In this document: positions 42,668 through 54,660 of the stretch, one piece after another
Layout: every line of letters starts with the position of its first letter
How positions within the stretch are numbered: position 1 is the stretch's first letter
Assembly (NCBI GenBank): GCA_029204225.1
Contig: CM055097.1
Span: forward strand, 5,909,676-5,973,675
Origin: Diphasiastrum complanatum
Lineage: Eukaryota; Streptophyta; Lycopodiopsida; Lycopodiales; Lycopodiaceae
Reading direction: 5' to 3'
Length of the DNA stretch: 64,000 nt
Position numbers and translations under genes: made by a program
The notes under the pieces: generated by a model
Databases searched by the model: none
The model's input: the letters and a program-made list of their open reading frames with translations, nothing else
What the model was told of the DNA's origin: nothing

Positions 42668-45600
42668 ATGGTATCAGTGGGAGCCCACCTTCTAGAAGCT
42701 AGTGAGAGGTTAAATTCTACCAATAATGCTATTTGGAAAGTGTGGATGGAGTCACTAATGGTGCTCTAGGATCTTTATGAGTTTCTAATAGATGATGAAG
42801 ATGAACCTCTAGATGCACAAGAATTAGTGAGATACAAGAAGAGGTCTAGGCTTGCACTTCACTGTATTAAGATGAATGTAAGCAATGATCTTTTAAGGGA
42901 AGTATCATCATGTAAGAGTGCTAAAGAGGCTTGGGAATCTTTAAAATCTATCTATGAGTCTAGTAACACTTCGAGGGTTCTCATGCTTAGGAATCAGATT
43001 CTATAAAGCATGTAGAGGAGTGATGAGAGTGCACAAGATTATGTGCTAAGAATGAAGTCTCTCAATAGGGAGTTAGCTTCCATTGGAGAGAAGATTCAAG
43101 ATAGTGAGCTTGTTCAGATTTTCCTCAATGGTCTAGGGAGTGGCTTTACAAATTTGGTCCAAATCTTTGCAATCCAAGACACTTTGCCTACTATAAAAAA
43201 GTTACACAGTGTATTAGTGGCTGAAGAGTGTATGATGATGCATACCAATGCAAGAATGAATGCTATTTCTCTGCAGGATGGTGATGAGAAAGCTAATTTC
43301 TCATTCAAAGGCAAGAAGAAGACCAATGGCAAGAAGAAGCACTTCAAGGAGACCAAGGAGGAGGATGAGGCTTCAAGCTCAAAGGGCAAGATCAAAGACA
43401 AGTCCAAGTACAAATGTTTTTTCTGTGGAAAGAAAGGACATTTTGCATCAAAATGTCTCAAGAAGAAGAAGGCACAAGAGGGCAAACAAAGCAACATTGC
43501 ACATCAGGAGGGGGAGGAGGATGAAGATTCATCCTTGATGGTTTCCAACAAACCACCATCATCCAAGAGCAACACCAATGATTCTTGGTGGATTGATAGT
43601 GGGGCTAGTTCCCACATGACATATCAAAAGGACATATTCTCCACTTTACTTTCTTACAATGATTTACATAGATCAATCTATACTACAAGTTGTCAAGAAT
43701 GTAAGATAAGTGGAATAGGAACAATTCCCTTGTATGTGGGATCATCCAAAAGAATGAATCTTGATAATGTTCTTTATGTTCCTAAGTTAACCAATAATTT
43801 GCTTAGTGTTGGCCAGTTAATGGATAATGGCCTAGATGTACAATTTAAGCATGGAGTTTGTTCCATCCTTAGAAATGATGAATGTATAGCCAAAGGCTTT
43901 AAGCAAGGTAGATTGTTTAAGCTTGATGCTAATGTTGCAGTGAAGAGTGTTAGCTTGGCAAAGGTGGAGTTATCAGAGGTGGAACTGTAGCACAAAAGGT
44001 TGGGCCACCGCAACTACAAAGCCATGGAATCTATGGTTGCAAAGGAGCTTGCAGTTGGACTCCCCAGGCATTTGTCAAAGTGTGGGAAGATATGTGAAGC
44101 ATGCAGCCTCTCAAAGGCTCACAAACTACCCTTCTCAAGATCTACATCAAGATCAAAACTCATCCATTCGGATGTTCATAGTTTTTCACATGAGTCTAAT
44201 GGTGGTGCCAAGTACTATGTAATCTTCATTGATGACTATTCTAGATTTTGTTGGATGTGCCTCTTGTCTAGCAAATCAATGGTGTTTGATTCTTTTGTAA
44301 AGTTCAAGACTTTGGTAGAAAATAAGCTTAGTACCAAGATTAAGGTATTAAGGAGTGATAATGGAGGTGAATATATCTCCAATAAGTTGATTGACTTTTG
44401 TAGTTCTAATGTCATAAAGAGGGAGTTGTCATGTCCATACACCCCTCAATAAAATGGAGCGAGTGAGAGAAGAAATAGATCTCTTTGTGAGTGTGCTAAG
44501 GCCTTAAGGCTAGATGCTTCTCTATCCAAACCATTTTGGGATGAAGCAATAACTTGTGCTAACTATTTGTGCAATAGATTGCCAAACCAAGCCATTGGAG
44601 GAATCACACCATTTGAAGCTCTATTTGGAGAGAAGCCCAATCTCAAGGATCTCAAAATTTTTGGATCCACTTGCTATGTACACCAATCCTTGGATAAGAG
44701 AAGGAAGGATGATGCAACATCCATCAAAGGCATCTTTGTGGGATATGGTGAGAATAGCAAAGGTTATAGAGTCTTCAATCCCATCACTAGCAAGGTGATA
44801 GTGAGTAGGGATGTTATTTTTTATGAAAGACATGCTTGTGATTTGGATGATAATGCTACTAATCATCTTGATGCCAAGGATCATGCTAGGATGGAGGAGG
44901 AGCTTCCAACTGAAGAAGAACTTGAGGATCCACCTCAAGATGCAAGAACTCCAAAAACTCCAAGAAGATCTACAAGGGCAAGATCCGAGCCATTGAGGCT
45001 CACTTATGATGGTCAAGGTCATCAAAGCGAAGGCTCATCATCTTTCGCATCTTACACCTTTCTTAATTCAATGTTAGATGATCCAACATGCTATGAAGAT
45101 GTTTGTAAGTCTAAAAGTTGGATGAATGCTATGCAAGTAGAGTATGATGCTCTTATTGAGAATCATACTTGGGATCTTGTGGATCTTCCTCAAGGGAAGA
45201 AACCTCTTGATTGCAAGTGGGTATTTAGATTGAAGTATAATCAAGATGGATCAATAAGCAATCATAAAGCTACGCTTGTTGCCAAAGGTCTTTTACAAAC
45301 CAAAGGCATTGATTATGATGAGACTTTTGCTCCTGTGACTAAGCTTGTTACTATCAGGTTGATCATTAGTCTTGCTACAACCTTCAATTGGGAGCTATTC
45401 CAACTTGACTTCACAAATGCATTCCTCAATGGTTATTTAGAGGAAGAGATCTACATGAGGCAACTCGAGGGCTTCATCAAGGCAAAGCATGAAGGAAAGG
45501 TGTGTTTTTTGAAGAAGAGCCTTTATGGGCTCAAGCAAGCACCTAGATCATGGTACTCTAGGCTAAATTCTTTTCTCATTTCCATAAATTTTGTAAAGAG

Positions 45601-46662
45601 TGCCTATGATCCATCATTGTATATAAGTTTTCATGATGGCATGATCACTAATCTTGTTTTGTATATAGATGACATTATCTTGAGTGGTAATGACCTAGAT
45701 GGAATTAGAGATGTAAAAATTGCTTTAGCAAAAGAGTTTAAGATGGTAGATCTCGGCCTATTAAGCTTCATTCTTGGAATAGAGATTATTAGAGGATATG
45801 ATTTTAGCTTCATTTGTCAATCTAAATATGCTACATCCATCCTAGATAGATCTGGAATGAAGAACTGTAAAGGCATTGAGACACCAATGGAGCAACATGT
45901 AAAAGCATGAAGCATCATTTGAGGACATCACATTATATAGAAGGCTTATTGGCTCCTTGATCTATTTAACTATAACTAGACCTGATCTTAGTTATAGTGT
46001 TGAAAAGTCAAGCCAATTCATGCAAAGTCCTCTAGTTTCACATTGGAAGATGGCCAAAAGAGTTCTTAGATATATTTCATCCACTAAGAATTTTGGTATT
46101 TTGTATAGAGGAACTAATCTTGGCTTAAGAGCCTATAGTGACTCGGATTTTGTAAGTGACAAAGTAAATAGAAGATCAGCAAGTGCCTTTGCCACCTTTC
46201 TATGTGATGGAGTAGTATCATGGCTTTCCAAAAAGCAAGATACCATCTCCCTATCTTCCACAGAATCCGAATATAAGGCCTTGACATCAACATGCAAGGA
46301 GGTCTTGTGGCTCAAAAGGCTATTGGTGGAGTTTCATGTCATGGAGGAGGAGATCCCTATCATCTATTGTGACAACCAATCAGCCCAATCACTTGCAACT
46401 AATCCTACATTCCATGCAAGGAGCAAACACATCGAAATTGCTCATCATTTCATGAGGAAAAAAGTGCAAGCTAAAGAGATCAAGCTCCAACACCGGGCCA
46501 TCATCAAGTTGCTTGGCTGATTTGTTTACTAAATCTTTACCTAAAGATTCATTTGTCAAGCTTAGATCTTCAATTGGATTTATTGATAAAAGCATTGTGA
46601 TCTCCAAGGCTAGATTTGAGGAGGAGTGTGAAAAATTGCCTACATTGGCAAATCTAGCCATG
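42668..46662 (+). pseudogene. gag-pol: copia gag-pol of element D, broken
   Basis: Gag starts at ATG 42668 (MVSVGAHLLEASERLNSTNN) and has stops at 42767 and near 43003 and 43012. From 43043 it is open for 315 codons with a zinc knuckle CFFCGKKGHFASKC and protease SWWIDSGASSHMTYQ. A stop at 43988 precedes the integrase finger (HKRLGHRN; CEAC). The integrase core has IHSDVHSF and LRSDNGGEYISN, then a TAA at 44450 just before NGASERRNRSLCE. RT and the start of RNase H are open from 44567 to 45910 with VLYIDDIILSGN (YIDD). RNase H continues after a small shift and has AYSDSDFVSDK, then a shift near 46500 and LADLFTKSL. It ends near 46662. Confidence 0.9.
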
Positions 46663-47301
46663 TAGAATATTGTACATTTTGTCAATATTGTTTGTTGCTT
46701 ACTTGAATGGCCAAAGTGCCACTTGTACATACACACCTAAAGTAGGTTACCATGATTCAAGAGGAGTGGTTGTGTCCATTTGGTAGTGATTCCTACTTTG
46801 TAGGATCTAGACCATGATTTATGATGAGATTTGTACCTACCATGCACCTACCAAACATGACTCTTGGATCTAGGCTAGGGTTTTCAAATTAGGGCAAGAA
46901 AGTGGAGTCTACTTCCTTATTACATGCTGGATTTTCACCTAACTTAGCAAAGGAAGTGTGTTTTACTATGTATTCCCATTCTCCATAGTGAGAAGATAGA
47001 AACTTTTTGGAGCCTCAAGGAGAAACTCGAGTTTCCTCTCATTGTATGGTGATTACTCTTGATTTTCAATGAAACCCAGCTTTGGCACTTTGTAAACACT
47101 GTCTACAGGCCGTACTATAGCCTTATTTCCACATGTGTGGAGTTGGATTACACTAATTGATCAATGCTTTGATTGTCTCTACTTGTTTCCTATCAAGCTG
47201 CTAAACTAGATCTTGTTTTCTGATGACTAGTTTCTGATAGATTGTTTAACAAGCATACAATCACCTTGTGGATCATTCAAAGATCCATTTATGGTCCTTA
47301 G
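46627..47301 (+). repeat. 3' LTR of element D, main part
   Basis: Begins TGTGAAAAATTGCC. It continues until CCTTAG at 47301, where a solo LTR interrupts it; the last bases TAGTACTGTACTTTTTCACA are found at 48032-48051. Confidence 0.8.
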
Positions 47302-47303
47302 CG

Positions 47304-48029
47304 TGGAAAAAGTACAAAAAGGACCAAGAGTGGATCCTAATCTGATCTTCAAGAGGTATTGATTGTCAGATTACTTGATCTATCAATCTACTTCAGATTA
47401 AGATCAATCTAGATCAATTCTAGACATAAAATCCTAACAAGAACAATCATTAATTGAAGGTAATTGTACTTTATGGTTTCACACATGTGAAACACTGTCT
47501 GAGTACGGAATCTAACCTGAAAATCAAGTACACATTGATAGAACCTCAAATCAATTAAAACAAATGTAGACAAATGGAGAGAATCACTCAAAATTGCTTC
47601 CAAAACCAAGATTGGTGTGTCACTCTGATTATGGCCAAATGTGGCTCTATATATACAAAACTGACACTTGGACAAAACCTTCTATTTTGGGCACTTTTGG
47701 TCCATTTTTCTTCTATATGGAGATCTACTTGAAAATCTTCTAGAAGTCAAAATTCATCTACTTCAGCTTATTCCACACATGTGAGCTGTCCTCTACACAT
47801 GGGATGTGACACCTAACCAAAGGATGTGGCTCATGCAAGCAATAGATTGATGCCATGTGTCATATGTCTAGAAAACTAGTTTTTGGCCTTTTTAGCCTGT
47901 ACAACCTATATGATTATGTTACATGACAAGTACACTATTTTCACACGTGGGAACAGGCTCCACACATGTGTAATCATCCTATATACATGATTTTTGGCCT
48001 CTACCAAGCTTATTTTTGCATTTTTCACA
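47304..48029 (-). repeat. Solo LTR related to element C, nested in D
   Basis: A TG...CA segment of 726 bp shows phrases parallel to the LTR of C: TCACACGTGGGAACAGGCTCCACAC here, TCACACATGGGAACATGCTCCACAC there. Also comparable are the ACCTGAAAATCAAGTACA and ACCTGAAACAACAAGTACA blocks, in the same relative order. No internal region is attached. The flanks read TTAG-CG and CG-TAG, so the target duplication is not clean; a non-autonomous element with its own inverted ends (CGTG..GAAAAA) is a weaker alternative. Confidence 0.6.
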
Positions 48030-48051
48030 CGTAGTACTGTACTTTTTCACA

Positions 48052-49945
48052 TAAATATGATGCTTTGGTACTACTTGCAGGTACTTTCTACCTTCCCAGT
48101 ACTACTTGTGTATGATACTTTGGTACTACCTATATATGATGCTTTGGTACTATCTATAACACGATAAGACTTCTTGAATATAGATCAATGGTAATGAGAA
48201 TACTCCTCAAGTTCACTTTGAAGATGTTAACAATGACTTTAATGTAGAAGGAATCTTTAAGAAGTTCGAGTGAACCAACTCTGTATTGAGCTGCACCAGT
48301 GTCGGGTACTAATTTTACATATTTTGTACTATTTTGGTACTATTTTTGTGTTGGTGAAACTCTTTATTATGAAAGATTCGTACTACTTAAAATTATCGTA
48401 AACCAATTCTGATCCTACTGACTACCAAATTAGGACTTTCATACTAAGTGTCTTGGTTTTATTTAAAATCTACCAAATAGGTACTATTTAGACTTTTCAT
48501 GACCATATTTTATGTATAAAACTTTAAATTAGGTACTTTTTTCTTTATATTTATTTGTGTTCGTAGCTTGCATACAATCCTTTGTGGTCTTTTTGGTATT
48601 ATTTTAGTGTTGTTTACCAATTGGTGGAATCCAAGCTTTAGTTACTACCAATTTTACAGAATTTGTACTATTTTTGTAATGTTTACGTGTTTCTGAGACT
48701 TTTGAGTACCAAAGATTGGTTTGAACTTATCATGTAACTATTTTGATTCTCCAAACTACCAATTAAGATCCTTTTATTTTTGGCATGTTTAGTACTTTGG
48801 TACTATAAGATGCTTTGTTACTTTGGTACTACCTGTATATGATGCTTTGGTACTACCTAAAGGTACTTTCTACCTTCCTGGTACTAACTATGTATGATAC
48901 TTTGGTACTACCTGTATATGATGCTTTGGTACTACCTGTAGTACTTTCTACCTTCCTGATACTACCTGTGTATGATACTTTGGTACCACCTGTAACACGA
49001 TAAGATTCTTGAATATAGATCAGTGGTAATGAGAATACTCCTCAAGTTCACTTTGAAGATGTTAACAATGACTTTAATGCAGAAGGAATCTTTAAGAAGT
49101 TTCAAGTGAACCAACATTGTATTGAGCTGCACCAGTGTCGGGGTACTAATTTTACATATTTTGTACTATTTTTGTGTTGGTGAAACTCTTTAATATAAAA
49201 GGTTCGTATTACAAGAACTTATCGTAAACCAATTCCGATCCTACTGACTACCAAATTAGGTCTTTTATACTAAGTGTCTAAGTTTTATTTTAAAATCTAC
49301 CAAATAGGTACTATTTAGACTTCTCGTGACCATATTTTACACATAAAACTACAAAAATTAGGTATTGTTTTTTTTTTATATTTATTTGTGTTCGCAGCTC
49401 GCATACAATCCTTTGTGGTATTTTTGGTACTATTTAAGTGTTGTTTACCAATTGGTGGAATCTAAGCTTCAGTTACTAACAATTTTATAAAATTTGTACT
49501 ATTTTTGTAATGTTTACGTGTTCCTGAGACTTTAGAGTACCAAAGATTGGTACTATTTGAACCTATCATGTAACAATTTTGATCCTCCAGACTACTTATT
49601 CAAGTTCTTGTACTTTCTGCATGTTTAGTACTTTTGTACTATTAGATATTTTTGTACTTTGGTACTATAAGATGCTTTGGTTCTTTCGTCCTACCTGTTG
49701 GTACTTTCTACCTCTATGGTACTTTGTTGCTATAAGAAGCTTTTAAACAGCTCTTTGACATGTAGTGAGGGGGTTTGAAATCACTTATATTGTGTAACAT
49801 GATAAGACTTCTTGAATAAGATCAGTGGTAACAAAAATATTCCTCCACTTTGAAGATGTTAACAATGACTTTAATGCAGAAGAAATCTTTAAAAAATTTC
49901 GAGTGAACCAACACTGTATTGAGCTGAACCAGTGTGTTTCTCAGT
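48052..49945 (+). repeat. Tandem array, about 0.8-kb units rich in TTTGGTACTA
   Basis: The phrase ACACGATAAGACTTCTTGAA or close variants begins at 48159, 48995 and 49797, giving units of 836 and 802 bases and a third partial unit to about 49945. Each unit ends with a field of TGATGCTTTGGTACTACCT subrepeats (a period of about 81 bases in 48820-48990). GGTACTA/TAGTACC words are strongly over-represented. A unit piece lies left of element D (41692-41844), and TAGTACCAAA words recur at 51560-51690. No coding capacity. Confidence 0.8.
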
Positions 49946-50009
49946 GTATCCTGAAATATAATAATAATTTATGACATGGTTTTAGCAGATTTTGTTAGGG
50001 AGAGCGAGA

Positions 50010-50014
50010 GCGAG

Positions 50015-50066
<52 letters not shown>

Positions 50067-50080
50067 ACATATAACATATA

Positions 50081-50119
<39 letters not shown>

Positions 50120-50120
50120 G
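50010..50120. repeat. Microsatellite palindrome (AT)n(GT)n...(AC)n(AT)n
   Basis: (AT) at 50014-50030, (GT) at 50031-50060, a 20-base centre, (AC) at 50081-50100 and (AT) at 50101-50119. The two arms are complementary over about 37-40 bases, so a long hairpin or cruciform can form. The neighbouring 49946-50009 and 50121-50445 hold no gene. Confidence 0.85.
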
Positions 50121-50445
50121 AGTTAAAGATAGTCAACGTTTCCAATTCTAGAAAGGGTTGTAGCCCTTGTTTTTTCCCTGTTGAAGGCATGGTATTATAA
50201 ACGGTTCTTTGTTGGACTTGAAACATCCACAAGGAAGGCCATACCATTGGGAAGGGAGCATTGTGGTGACATTCTGGAATAGGATACAATCGTATGGTTC
50301 AGGAATTTTGACTAGCACTCTTTCTTTTTTTCATTTTCTCTCGTTTGATTCATATTGCTATGAATTTTACACACAGATTATGTTTGGTTTAATGTGCAAG
50401 TTGGCTTGGATCAACTTACGTGGTAATCCTTAGGCATATTATTAT

Positions 50446-52032
50446 GTTCTTTTAGTAAGCTATAAGGTTTTTAGGCCACAGATTGAACTGTTCCAAAGAT
50501 TCAGAAGGGCTCATCCAGAAGTGCATATATCTCTTAGATGCTTTCAAGCGTTGAAGACTTATTTTGTCCAGAAACTGAAGGAGCAGTACATCTATTGCTG
50601 TGTGTACCATATGCAAATGATAAATTGTAGGGAAGCGTTTAATCATATGAGACAACACACATTTGGTCATCATGTAAAGGATCATGCTTGCACATGTTCT
50701 ATCTGCTGCAAAATTCAAGAATCGGATATTTGCAAAGCAAACCAATCTATTTGTCTCAGCATCAGCAATATGTGGGAATCGCTTTTATGTGCAAAGCCTC
50801 CTAATTCAGAATATCATGCAAAAAAAATGCTTGTTCGGGGACTGCAGTAAATGCGACATTTGCACGTTGTCATTATGTCCCTCTGAGACATCAGTGGATA
50901 GTAGGGAGTTAACTGTGAAGATCTTTACAGACGTTGCGTCAAGGTTTGTTGATGAGGGCAGTTCTATCAAGAAGAGAAAGGATTTGGTAGTGCAAAGAAT
51001 GCATAGCAATGCTTTTGTTGACCTAGTTTCAGCACATTTGAAAAACTTCATCAAGCATAATTTTGTGTTTCGGTGGCAGTCACAACAATTTAAAGACTGC
51101 TTGCTGAAATTTACTTCGGATGTTTGTTTCAATCATTGACTTTGCGGAGAATTATTTGTTCAAGATGCAGAACGAGATACAGTCCATGCACTGGTGGTCT
51201 AATTAGGTCACGATACTTGTGCACATAACGTATGTCAAAAATTCTATAGGTGCAGCTGAAAAGACTCTTCATTTTTACATATCAGACGATAAGCTGCATG
51301 ACACCCTATTCGTATAGCACTGCCTACTATTGCCTGACAATTGGTTGAAAGAGAATGGGTATAATCGGAGGTGTCATTGGGTGTGGTCAGACGGTGTGGT
51401 GTCCCAATTGAAAGCTCAAAGGTCTTCCTTCTTCGTGGCTAGGTATATTTGTTGGGGGTTCTCACTATCTATTATTATTACTCTATAGTTTTCAGATTTG
51501 TTACTTTAGATAGTAACAAAATTGGTATTGAACTATAAGACTTTAACTACATAATCTGTCTTGTAGTACCAAAATACATTGTTTTGGAGTACTAATTTTG
51601 GTACTATCTCCCTAATAAATATAGTACCAAACTGGGACTATACGGGACACCTGAATATAGTACCAAATTGGCACTAGACAAGACACCAGGTTCGGAACTA
51701 CGGGTACTGTTTGCAAACACTATTTATTGCAGCCTACATAAAAATAAAAAATCTAACAATTTATTCACTTTTTGGCCAGATATTATCACTTGACAAGTCT
51801 ACAAATGATGCATAATTTTTCTACCTCAGGCCATGGAAAAGATGAGCATGACAGAGTGGGCGCAGTCATCAAGAGAACTCTCACTCACGAGGAGTTGAAA
51901 CTAGACGGCTGGCCCTTGAAATGTGCAGCAGATGTGGTCGCATATCTGAAAGAAAAATTTAGGCCAAAAGGAAAAAGTCACAGCTATAGTACAAGAAGGG
52001 TGGTCAGCAAGGATGAGGTGCAACATATGTGA
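50446..52032 (+). pseudogene. Spliced DDE-transposase-like gene remnant
   Basis: An N-terminal part (50470-50730) has RRAHPEVHISLRCFQALKTY and a histidine/cysteine cluster (HACTCSICC). A following frame (50684-51139) leads, after a shift, to IIDFAENYLFKMQNEIQSMH at about 51130, then YISDDKLHDTLF, then WSDGVVSQLK near 51390. TAG stops interrupt at 51202 and 51317, both explainable as CAG to TAG. A GT-AG intron (51443-51779, 337 bp) joins in frame to RYYHLTSLQMMHNFSTSGHGKD, then EHDRVGAVIKR. The acidic positions in DFAENY, SDG and GHGKDEHD fit an RNase H-fold transposase. I cannot name the superfamily and see no inverted ends. Confidence 0.5.
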
Positions 52033-52469
52033 AATGGGATTGTCAAGTATTGATAATTTATTTTGCAGGTATTGCTGAATACATTGTTGTAGTTAATTAA
52101 GCTCATATGCTTTAATAATCCCGAGATGACAACGTGATCACAAGTGTTCATGTATAAAATGTTGAGCTACCAATGATTTGCACTCCCGCTTCAACTAGAT
52201 TTTTCAAAAACATCTTAGCCTCAGGCCTCAAAAAATAGTAGCAGTGTTCGTGCACTCAAATTATGTTTAAGTTTGAAGCAATTTACAAACGGGCATCCAG
52301 AAATGTTCGGTAAGTGTTTAACAACACCCTATTTATATCGAGGATGACCAACTTCTACCGGCCCTAGCTGGAATGTCATCAGTGTCGAGGGCCATGGATT
52401 CTCGTCTTTTATCCACCAAGGGGTGGGTGCTACAAACACATAAGAACAAGAAAATGACATCACCATAAT
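52033..52469. other. No recognised gene
   Basis: Short non-coding stretch between the transposase-like remnant and the minus-strand LTR. Confidence 0.4.
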
Positions 52470-53199
52470 TGTGAAGTTTTTAGCACATGTGAACTTCACC
52501 ACACACCCTATAGGATCTTACTGAGGTGTTGTGATTGCACAAGATTGATCAAAGAATAGTATACTTGAAAAATCTATGACAAGAGCACAATGGCATACAT
52601 CTGATGAAAAAATCTAACTCCTCACTATGAGAAATGAATGTCAAAAATAATTCTAAGTGTTTAGTATGGAAAAAATAGCCTGCTCTCGGGTAGAGAGAGA
52701 AAATCAATAATGGAAAATTTGGGTAGAAAGAGAATCAGTCCAAAACACGAAAATCTCAATATTCACAATATGGCAAAACATGCCAAGATTTCCCTACATG
52801 AGAGAGACTCGAATTCCTACAGTGGAGTTGCATGGAATGTCCACTCAACTGAACTAATTCACCTACCAGTGATTCACATGTGTAACTGCAAGCATGGATA
52901 TTGCATGTACTACATGTCAACTCATAAAACTACCTAGACATGTGTAGATCACAGAAACCACTTTTAATGTTGCATGCACTGATTGCATGTGGCTTGCATG
53001 CATACAGTATGACATTGCATGCTATCTAAACTTCTGCATGTCATCAAAATTGAACCTATCTAACTCAAATCCGAGCTATACTAGAAGGCTATGTGCTCAA
53101 TTCACATACCTTTTATGTACAACATGAAATTTAATGGAAATTACCATGGACATGGCCCCAAACTCGAGATAGGAAGATAATATTTTAATTATCTTCACA
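52470..53199 (-). repeat. 3' LTR of a minus-strand copia fragment (730 bp)
   Basis: On the minus strand it runs TGTGAAGATAATTA to AAAACTTCACA. It is the same family as the LTRs of element B: it shares the TGCATGC-rich part and the AGAGAGAGAAT part. Confidence 0.85.
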
Positions 53200-53805
53200 C
53201 TCCTTCTTAAAATTTATGTTCCTATCAACATAGACTTTGAAATTAGGCCAAGATTAGACCTCATCTTGATAAAAACATTATTGAGTAGATGCTTGGTAAG
53301 AAGATCTGCAACACAATTTGAATATTCGACATGCTCCTGTGAGATCTCTCTCCTAATGACTTTTTCTCTAACAAAATGATGAGCTACTTCAATATGATTG
53401 CTCCTTGCATGAAAGACTGGATTATTTGCAAGAGCCTAAGCAGAAATGTTATCATTTTTTATAATTGGAAGATCTTCATCTGCATAACACTTTAGCTCCA
53501 TAAGTAGTCTCGATCCATAAAACCTCCTTTGTTCTGGTTGTAAGAGATTTGTATTCAGCTTCATAGGATGATAATGAAATAGTTGCTTGCTTCTTTGATA
53601 GCCAGGAAACCAAGTTTCCTCCAAGAAATATAGTGTAAGCACTTGTGGATTTCCTATCCAACTTGTCTCCTACAAAATTTGAATCTGAAAAAGCAATCAA
53701 AGACAGATCTTCTCCTTTGTAGAATAATCCATAATCCAAGGTAGAAGATATACACCTCAAGACTCTTTTAGCCAACTGATCATGACTCCACTGGTCGCTA
53801 ACCAC
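53200..53805 (-). pseudogene. pol: Copia RNase H end, same family as element B
   Basis: Reading down from 53805: AKRVLRCISSTLDYGLFYKG, SDSNFVGDKLDRKSTSAY, SLSSYEAEYKSLTT, then after a frameshift MELKCYADEDLPIIKNDNIS, a stop, and remnants of the end to the LTR. Very close to 29.8-30.3 kb of element B, but it retains sequence that B has lost. It breaks off at about 53806. Confidence 0.88.
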
Positions 53806-54660
53806 TTCGAAGCACTATGGCTTCATTGCTTTTGGGCGCGCGCGAGGCAGCCCGCGACCTCTCCTCCTCTCTTTCTAAGCTCTCTCCAAGGTCTTACAGC
53901 TATGGAGACTGATCTGATCGCATCCCTCTAGTACCTTCTCTCGCTCGCGGCCGTCCACGGCCTCCTCTGGTTAGGTTCACACTAGTAGGGTGCCCATCTG
54001 TAGCCATTTACAGATCCAAAATAGGTCGCCTACAGTGGAAGATCCACACCTTTTCACCCTACAAACCCTAGCAGCTTTGAAGAGAAGGATATTTTGGGCA
54101 TTTTTCCACATTTTCCAGTGGTCCTTCTTGCAGCTCATCATTTGACTGAGGTCGTCCTTCCTCTAGTGATCTGATCCAATTTGCAGTTCTTCAATTGATG
54201 TGGTATTGACTGCAAACAAGCCGATTTTCCAAGAAATCCGTCAACACTCCACAAAATTGGAAATTTTCAAAATTTCCTCCTTTTTCAACCAAATCTGACC
54301 CTGTAAATTGCTATGGCTCTCTTTCAATACTCTTTTCAAATCCCTTGCAAGTCTCGTTGTGCCAAACGGCTGTCCCACAGTGAATAACGTAGCCAACACC
54401 GATGATTTTCCCAAAACCACCAAAATTGCAAGTTTCTCTGTGAATTCTCCCCGGAGTCCACCTACGACGATCGTTCTGATCTTCCCCGAAGCTCCGATCG
54501 AAGGAACTTTGCTGTCTCTAGCCATCCGAACTACCGATACCCTGTATGGAGTCCTCTCTCCTGAGACACTTTGAGTGCTATTTCTCCTAGTGAAAGACGT
54601 TATCCCATAGCTCCACCGGATCGTGCATATCTGCATCACCCTGACGTTCTGATACTAAGG
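53806..54660 (-). other. GC-richer leader-like sequence of another minus-strand element
   Basis: It contains a GCGCGCG patch at 53840 and an open minus-strand frame (54639-54241, 132 codons, with SKVPSIGASGKIRTIVVGGL) that I do not recognise. On the minus strand, next to the LTR at 54661, the sequence reads TTAGTATCAGAACG, close to a TGGTATCAGAAC primer site. The region therefore looks like the start of an internal region whose remainder was lost where it meets the B-family fragment. Confidence 0.4.

Larger units (their letters stand above)
41845..48051 (+). mobile_element. Copia element D, decayed, inside GGTACTA repeats
   Basis: A short 5' LTR remnant (41845-42040), primer site (42041), gag-pol and a 3' LTR (46627-47301 plus about 48032-48051) lie on the + strand. 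The 3' LTR is split by a solo LTR. GGTACTA-type repeats border both sides, so D inserted into that array. It is related to element C in gag and pol sequence, but several stops and frameshifts inactivate it. No target duplication is visible because the 5' LTR has lost about 500 bases. Confidence 0.88.
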
